Positions 1 through 5,004 of a stretch of 6,518 nucleotides of DNA are shown here, one piece after another; position 1 is the stretch's first letter, and each line of letters starts with the position of its first letter. The notes under the pieces were generated by a model, which saw nothing but the letters and a program-made list of their open reading frames with translations, had not been told where the DNA came from and made no database searches. The position numbers were made by a program, and so were the translations under genes. Source of the DNA: Candidatus Heimdallarchaeota archaeon. GTDB taxonomy: Archaea > Asgardarchaeota > Heimdallarchaeia > JABLTI01. The stretch covers positions 1 through 6,518 of the forward strand of contig JAUVZH010000155.1 in NCBI GenBank assembly GCA_030602675.1. The letters are read 5' to 3'.

Positions 1-1622
1 GTTACATTGTAAACTCTAGTAATATTTGGTCTCCAAACATAGGATAATATTTCTGATTGTCCTACGTTGAGGTTAGCAAAAGTTTGATTTGCTACTTCTT
101 TCCCATCTATGAACAATTTAGCATGAACATTAGTTTCATCGTTTAAGCCATAATTTGAGATTGATACATTTATCTCTTGATTTGTGTCGTTCTCAACAGT
201 AGTTGGCATATAGAGATTAACAGATAGATCATGTGGTTGCGGTGGTAATACAGCTAGATAAGCGTTAACTAATCCATAACCAAAATATTGGTCCCATCCT
301 GGGTCTCCTAAATCATCAACAGCAGTTTGCATTCGGTTTCTTACTTGACCAAAATTCCAAGAAGGAAACTCAGCTCTAATAAGAGCAGCAACTGCTGCAA
401 CATGTGGCCCAGACATTGAGGTACCACTCATATAACCATAACTACCAGTAGCTACACGATAACAAGAATAGACGTCCACACCCGGAGCACTAAGCTCAAT
501 TGTTGGACCATAAGTGCTGAAACTTGCTAAGTTATCGTTTATATCTGTTGCACTAACTGAAATTACTTCTGGATAAGCAGCAGGATAATTTGGATTTGAG
601 CTTGCACTATTGCCTGCAGAAGCAACAACTATAACATCATTGTCTCTAGCATAAATACAAGCATCATGTAGAACTTGAGCTGCTGGAAAACCATAGCTGT
701 TAGAAAGTATAGTTGCACCATTATCTACCGCATAAACAATACTTTGAGCAGCATTATCTACTGATCCATAACCTCCTGCATCAAAAGTTTTGACTGCCAT
801 AACAGATACATTAGCTACACCGGCAATACCAATCGAATTGTTTATTGTTGCTGTGATAATTCCTGCACAGTGGGAACCATGATTGTGGTCATCCATAGGA
901 TCATTATCATTGTTTTCGAAATCGTATCCAATTGGTACATATTGTGAACTTAAATCAGGATGGTTATAATCGATTCCTGTGTCAATAACCGCAACAAGTA
1001 CAGAGCTTCCTGAACCACTTTCTATGCTCCATGCTCTATCTGCTTCTATCCTCTCTGGTCCCCATTGTATTCCCCAATTTGGATCATTAGGTGTACCCTC
1101 CACAGACATGACATAATTTGGTTCAATATAGCTCACAGCTGAAAGTATTTGACACTTCTCTATAAACAAATCAAGATTATTAATAGGCACATCAACTACA
1201 ATGGCATTTAATTTCGCTAGTTTCTCCTTTACAATAACATTATCATTATACATCAAATGTTCAAGGAGTAAATTACTGCTGAAGTATTTATTATAACCTC
1301 CAATAATCATACTTACATATCTGCCATCCACAAGAACATTTGCATCTGAAGCTTCAGAATACAAATTACCTTGAATTCCAGCACGCTTTAATACTGAACT
1401 CAAAGGTGCTACCTGTTTATTTCCTGTTACAAACACACCGTCGAATTGAAACAGTTCATTAGTATCAGGTAATATTTCTTCCCACTCATTATTATCGTTC
1501 CATTCACTTACATCATCAAAGTAATCTGAAATTAGAATCCCTTGTGTAAGAAGTGGACTAAAAATCAAAACACCAACAATAACGAGTACTGATATTCGCA
1601 AAGATTTTGTTGTCTTCTTCAA
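1..1622 (-). CDS. Subtilisin-like (S8) serine protease, surface-anchored type, C-terminus beyond window
   Basis: This is a secreted endopeptidase of the subtilase family, read for 540 codons without a stop before it leaves the window. It starts at TTG (1622-1620). No ATG lies in frame between the upstream in-frame TGA and this codon, and the resulting MKKTTKSLRI start aligns with the MKKASSIQVF start of the neighbouring paralogue. Order of parts: signal peptide about 1-28; conserved N-terminal block about 57-110; I9-like propeptide about 125-175; catalytic domain about 185-460; start of a CARDB-like beta module from about 463 (HDLSVNL) to the edge. The triad is Asp214 (VIDTGID), His248 (NHGSHCAG) and Ser402 (SGTSMSGPH), with oxyanion Asn338 (ASAGN), so it should be active. 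HGSH replaces the usual HGTH. The catalytic domain is over 80% identical by eye to the protease at 1824-4805, so the missing part probably resembles that protein's stalk and membrane anchor. It has its own promoter (1691-1708). The family is certain; the substrate is unknown. Confidence 0.93.
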   Translation of the reverse strand, partial: MKKTTKSLRISVLVIVGVLIFSPLLTQGILISDYFDDVSEWNDNNEWEEILPDTNELFQFDGVFVTGNKQVAPLSSVLKRAGIQGNLYSEASDANVLVDGRYVSMIIGGYNKYFSSNLLLEHLMYNDNVIVKEKLAKLNAIVVDVPINNLDLFIEKCQILSAVSYIEPNYVMSVEGTPNDPNWGIQWGPERIEADRAWSIESGSGSSVLVAVIDTGIDYNHPDLSSQYVPIGYDFENNDNDPMDDHNHGSHCAGIITATINNSIGIAGVANVSVMAVKTFDAGGYGSVDNAAQSIVYAVDNGATILSNSYGFPAAQVLHDACIYARDNDVIVVASAGNSASSNPNYPAAYPEVISVSATDINDNLASFSTYGPTIELSAPGVDVYSCYRVATGSYGYMSGTSMSGPHVAAVAALIRAEFPSWNFGQVRNRMQTAVDDLGDPGWDQYFGYGLVNAYLAVLPPQPHDLSVNLYMPTTVENDTNQEINVSISNYGLNDETNVHAKLFIDGKEVANQTFANLNVGQSEILSYVWRPNITRVYNV

Positions 1623-1660
1623 TTTAAACCCCGCATATATCCCTCATTTTTCCTAGAGAT
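1623..1660 (-). promoter_or_regulatory. Conserved 5' leader of the TTG-start protease gene
   Basis: These 38 bases lie between the predicted transcription start and TTG. They share the opening ATCTCT, an AGGGAT block and the start-proximal A-rich stretch with the 39-base leader of the paralogue at 4806-4844. AGGGAT lies 17-22 bases before the start, too far for a normal Shine-Dalgarno. GGGG sits 4-7 bases before TTG and is at best a weak ribosome-binding site. An 8-codon open frame (MRDICGV, 1647-1624) ends one base before the TTG. Confidence 0.5.
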
Positions 1661-1690
1661 ATTTCAATAATTGATATTGAATAATTTGAG

Positions 1691-1708
1691 TATAAAAAAC
1701 ATTCTCAA
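1691..1708 (-). promoter_or_regulatory. Archaeal BRE/TATA promoter of the downstream-most protease gene
   Basis: On the minus strand this reads TTGAGAATG followed by TTTTTTATA: a purine-rich BRE-like element directly before a T-rich TATA box. The box begins about 69 bases upstream of the TTG start. With the usual archaeal spacing of roughly 25 bases, transcription would begin near 1665-1670 and leave a leader of about 45 bases. The block matches 16 of 18 positions with the one upstream of the paralogue at nearly the same distance from the start codon, which is the main reason to trust it. Confidence 0.72.
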
Positions 1709-1791
1709 TTATTACAGTTAAATTAGTTTTCAGCAAAATGACTGAATGAAATTTTCTGTCGATTCATTTCAATAATTTGGATATACTAACC

Positions 1792-1823
1792 TAATAAGAA
1801 AAATTCGAAAATCAAAAAGAAAT
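1792..1823 (-). terminator. Oligo-T transcription terminator after the complete protease gene
   Basis: Directly after the TAG the minus strand is T-rich, with runs of five, four and five T within about 30 bases (TTTCTTTTTGAT, then TTTTCG, then a T5 run). There is no strong hairpin, only a short TTCGAA palindrome. Such T tracts are the usual archaeal termination signal. The first 12 bases recur exactly after the stop of the upstream repeat-protein gene. Confidence 0.6.
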
Positions 1824-4805
1824 CTACCTGTGTTTTCTTTTTGAATTTATTGTAAAAATTACAATTACTCCAATAGAAATAATTGAGATAGCTATTGTAC
1901 CATATAATGAAAAACCAATTCTTTTCGTAGTAGGATTGTCAATAGTGAATGGAGAAGCTGTTTGAGCACTAGTTGTAAACATCCCATCATTCGCTTCTAC
2001 TTTTAATTCGTAATCACCATTTTCAACTGTAGTAGTATCCCAAATTATGCTAGTATTTGTTAAATCTTGAAAGATTCTTATCCAATCATCATTACTCTTG
2101 ATATAAATCGAGTAAGTTAAATCATCTCCATCTGGGTCACTACCTGTCCAGGATATTGTAATGTCACCAGAATAGTTACCACTGCCAACTGGTGTTAACA
2201 AGTTAAGAACAGGTGGTTGTTCTTCTATTGGACTTAGTACTTCAACATAAAACATTTCAATATTATTTAGAATCCGTGCTTCATTTAAAACATGTTCAAC
2301 AAAGATTGTAATATTGTAAAGTCCACTAGATACAGGAATCCAACTATAATAATATTCAATTATTTCATCAGATAACAAAGACGGAAATGTTTGACTATCA
2401 ACTTCAGTATTATTGACAAATATACTTAGCTCTACATTCGATTCATCCAATAATCCTCGATTTTCGATAATAGTAGTAATATTGTTGATAGAATTTTCTT
2501 CTGCATAGAAATTTTCACCACTTTCCTCATTAAAAAGAAAGTCAACAGCGAGATCATGATTAGGTTTGATTTTTGTAAACAGAATTGCTAAATCATCGGT
2601 AGAGCCTGAAATACCACTGTAAACATTATAGTAACCAGTATTTGGACCATAATTAAGTCCTATAGTTGGTGAATCAACAGTTGTGAGATAATCATATTGA
2701 AAGAGGATGTCACCATTTCTGTAAAGCACTAATTCAAACGTTCCAGCTTCTGCTCCTCCGTAATTATCTATACCTAAGTATTCAATCACAACTTTTTCTG
2801 AATCAGTAAAGGAATAAACATTACTTGCTGGATCTAAATCATCCCAGTACAAAGCAACTGCATAGGAGTATTCAGAGTAATTAGATGGAAAATTAACATT
2901 AATATAATCAACTGGATTGGTATTGAAAAACGACATCCAACCATTGCTACTGACATATAAGGTGTTAAATGATTGGTCATAAAATTCGAATGAAAATGGC
3001 AATGGAACAGCTTCATAATCATCATCACTTAGCTGTAAAAGTGTTCCACTTGTGGCATCAATCCATTGATATGATACACTATCATCCATTAGATAATTAG
3101 TTAATTCTGCAGCAATCACATCTGCAGTTACCAAATTATTCTCTGTATCTGTTTCACCAGTAACAGGTTCCGCAAAAGCTGTAATATTGTAGGTATCCTC
3201 GGATGTGGGTTCCCAAGAATAGGATAATGTTTCAGATTGGTCAACAAATAAATTAGTATATGTTTGACTAGCAACTTCAGCTTCATTAATGAAAAGTTTT
3301 ACTCGAACATCTGTTTCATCACTTAATCCCCAATTGGATACCGTGGCATTTAATATATTTGTGGTAAACACCTCAACATTGGATTGTGTTTCAAGTTCAA
3401 TATTAAGGTCATGTGATGGTGGTTGTAAAACAGCTTGATATGCATTAATTAACCCATAACCAAAGTATTGGTCCCACCCAGCAGCTCCTAAATCCTCAAC
3501 TGATGATATAAGACGTTCCCTTACTCTATTAACATCCCAACTTGGAAATTCAGCTCTAACTAGTGCTGCAACAGCTGCGACATGTGGTCCAGCCATTGAT
3601 GTACCACTCATATAACCATAACTACCAGCAGCTACACGATAACAAGAATAAATATCTACACCTGGAGCAGCTATTTCAATTGTTGATCCGTAACTGCTAA
3701 AACTTGCTAGATTATCACTATCATCAGTAGCGCTGACTGAAATTACTTCTGGATATGCTGCAGGATAATTTGGAACTGTATTACCATCATTTCCTGCTGA
3801 AGCTATAACAATAACGTCATTATCAATTGCATAAATAGAAGCATCTCTTAAGACAGTTGCAGGTGGGAATCCATAGCTATTTGAAAGAACGTCTGCACCT
3901 GCATCAACAGCATAAACAATACTTTGAGCAGCATTACTTACAGAACCAAATCCACCGGAATCAAAGGTTTTTACAGCCATCACCTGAATGTCAGCAACTC
4001 CTGCTATACCAATGGAATTGTTTATCGTTGCTGTGATGATTCCTGCACAATGAGTCCCATGACCAGGATTGTGATCATCCATGGGATTATTATCATCATT
4101 TTCAAAATCATAACCAAGAGCTACATATTGTGAGCTAAGATCAGGGTGATTATAGTCAATACCAGTATCAATGACTGCAACTAAAACAGAACTACCAGAT
4201 CCACTTTGTATACTCCAAGCTCTATCAGCTTCGATTCTTTCTGGTCCCCATTGTCTCCACCAGTTTGTGTCATTTGGTGTTCCTTCTACAATCATGATAT
4301 AATTTGGTTCAACATATTTAGTTGTAGAAAGCTCTAAACACCTCTTAACAAAATAATCAAGTGAATTTACTGGAACATCAACTACTACAACATCTAAATT
4401 TGACAGCCTTTTTTTGATAATCGCATTGGTGTTATCAATAATATCTCTAATTGTAGAATCATAGCTGAATATAGCATTAGTTCCACCAACTAACATACTA
4501 ACATAAATACCATCAACAAGCACTTGAGCATTGTTAGTATCTTTAAAGAAATCATTACTCATTCCAGCTTGCTTAAGTACAGAGCTCAAAGAAGCAACTT
4601 GCTTATTTCCAGTAATAAAACTTCCATCAAACATGAAAGACTCATTCCCTTCAGTTCTAAATTTCTTAAGAGAATTATTATCGAAAGTTTTCTTTAAATT
4701 CTGAGAGTGGTTGGTAAATAAAATTCCTTGATTTGAGAGAGAACTTAAAGCAATAACAGCAATTAAAGCGAAAATAAAAACTTGAATAGAACTTGCCTTC
4801 TTCAT
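1824..4805 (-). CDS. Membrane-anchored subtilisin-like (S8) serine protease with CARDB and Ig-like stalk
   Basis: This is a complete 993-residue surface protease (ATG 4805-4803, stop TAG 1826-1824). Order of parts: signal peptide 1 to about 25 (MKK, then a hydrophobic run ending near SSLSNQG); conserved N-terminal block about 58-109; I9-like propeptide about 125-172 (VVVVDVPV to YVEPNY); S8 catalytic domain about 185-460; CARDB-like module about 465-565; beta-rich domain about 570-745 with the signature LYVSSNGWMSF; second CARDB-like module about 750-857; Ig/FN3-like repeat about 863-957 (SWTGSDPDGDDLTY); membrane helix about 967-986; tail SKRKHR. The triad is Asp213, His249 (GHGTHCAG) and Ser403 (SGTSMAGPH), with oxyanion Asn339, so it should be active. 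The topology suggests that the propeptide is removed outside the cell and the protease stays tethered on a long stalk. AAGG lies about 10 bases before the ATG, a weak ribosome-binding site. It is probably transcribed alone. Substrate unknown. Confidence 0.97.
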   Translation of the reverse strand: MKKASSIQVFIFALIAVIALSSLSNQGILFTNHSQNLKKTFDNNSLKKFRTEGNESFMFDGSFITGNKQVASLSSVLKQAGMSNDFFKDTNNAQVLVDGIYVSMLVGGTNAIFSYDSTIRDIIDNTNAIIKKRLSNLDVVVVDVPVNSLDYFVKRCLELSTTKYVEPNYIMIVEGTPNDTNWWRQWGPERIEADRAWSIQSGSGSSVLVAVIDTGIDYNHPDLSSQYVALGYDFENDDNNPMDDHNPGHGTHCAGIITATINNSIGIAGVADIQVMAVKTFDSGGFGSVSNAAQSIVYAVDAGADVLSNSYGFPPATVLRDASIYAIDNDVIVIASAGNDGNTVPNYPAAYPEVISVSATDDSDNLASFSSYGSTIEIAAPGVDIYSCYRVAAGSYGYMSGTSMAGPHVAAVAALVRAEFPSWDVNRVRERLISSVEDLGAAGWDQYFGYGLINAYQAVLQPPSHDLNIELETQSNVEVFTTNILNATVSNWGLSDETDVRVKLFINEAEVASQTYTNLFVDQSETLSYSWEPTSEDTYNITAFAEPVTGETDTENNLVTADVIAAELTNYLMDDSVSYQWIDATSGTLLQLSDDDYEAVPLPFSFEFYDQSFNTLYVSSNGWMSFFNTNPVDYINVNFPSNYSEYSYAVALYWDDLDPASNVYSFTDSEKVVIEYLGIDNYGGAEAGTFELVLYRNGDILFQYDYLTTVDSPTIGLNYGPNTGYYNVYSGISGSTDDLAILFTKIKPNHDLAVDFLFNEESGENFYAEENSINNITTIIENRGLLDESNVELSIFVNNTEVDSQTFPSLLSDEIIEYYYSWIPVSSGLYNITIFVEHVLNEARILNNIEMFYVEVLSPIEEQPPVLNLLTPVGSGNYSGDITISWTGSDPDGDDLTYSIYIKSNDDWIRIFQDLTNTSIIWDTTTVENGDYELKVEANDGMFTTSAQTASPFTIDNPTTKRIGFSLYGTIAISIISIGVIVIFTINSKRKHR

Positions 4806-4844
4806 CTTATTTGACCTTGTATTAATCCCTTGTATTTCAGAGAT
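4806..4844 (-). promoter_or_regulatory. Conserved 5' leader of the complete protease gene
   Basis: This 39-base leader aligns with that of the paralogue: ATCTCT at its start, AGGGAT in the middle (20-25 bases before ATG) and an AT-rich run before the start codon. AAGG about 10 bases before the ATG could pair weakly with the 16S 3' end. The likeness may be duplication residue or a retained control element; the sequence alone does not decide. Confidence 0.5.
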
Positions 4845-4875
4845 AAATCAGATAATCATAAGTGTAGGAATGAAA

Positions 4876-4893
4876 TATAAAAAATCTTCTCAA
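4876..4893 (-). promoter_or_regulatory. Archaeal BRE/TATA promoter of the complete protease gene
   Basis: On the minus strand this reads TTGAGAAGA followed by TTTTTTATA, a BRE-like purine run and a TATA box. It lies 71 bases upstream of the ATG, against 69 in the paralogue. The predicted transcription start is near 4850-4853. A promoter here, with a T-rich tract after the preceding gene at 4975-5004, argues that the protease gene is transcribed on its own and not as an operon with the repeat-protein gene. Confidence 0.72.
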
Positions 4894-4974
4894 CCAACTA
4901 GATTTTGTAAAATACTAGGATTATCGAATGTCCTCAATAACCAAGATAGTAAATCTTTTCTAGTAATTAACTTT

Positions 4975-5004
4975 GAAATAAAGAGATAATTATCAAAAAG
5001 AAAA
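4975..5004 (-). terminator. Oligo-T transcription terminator after the repeat-protein gene
   Basis: Immediately downstream of the TGA the minus strand reads TTTTCTTTTTGAT, then the 10-base palindrome GATAATTATC, then further T-rich sequence. The T5 and T4 runs fit an archaeal intrinsic terminator. TTTCTTTTTGAT is shared with the region after the next gene. Confidence 0.6.

Noticed and set aside
1..1622. The TTG-start protease as a pseudogene because it lacks an ATG start
   Set aside because: The frame is intact for 540 codons, the signal peptide and triad are all present, and promoter and leader match the complete paralogue.
1743..1773. Imperfect inverted repeat TGAATGAA / ATTCATTTCA between the two protease genes
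   Set aside because: The stem has a bulge, is AT-rich and weak, and has no counterpart in the other intergenic region, so neither an operator nor a terminator can be supported.
2834..3028. Open frame of 64 codons on the minus strand
   Set aside because: It lies wholly inside the protease gene in another frame, is low-complexity Met/His/Ile-rich and has no independent promoter or recognisable domain.
3924..4133. Open frame of 69 codons on the plus strand
   Set aside because: It is antisense to the catalytic domain; its lack of stops follows from the constrained opposite strand and its translation shows no family features.
4806..5004. Search for small genes or RNA genes in the intergenic gaps (also 1623-1823)
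   Set aside because: No tRNA-like fold, no conserved RNA motif and no plausible coding frame were seen beyond the promoter, leader and T-rich elements listed.
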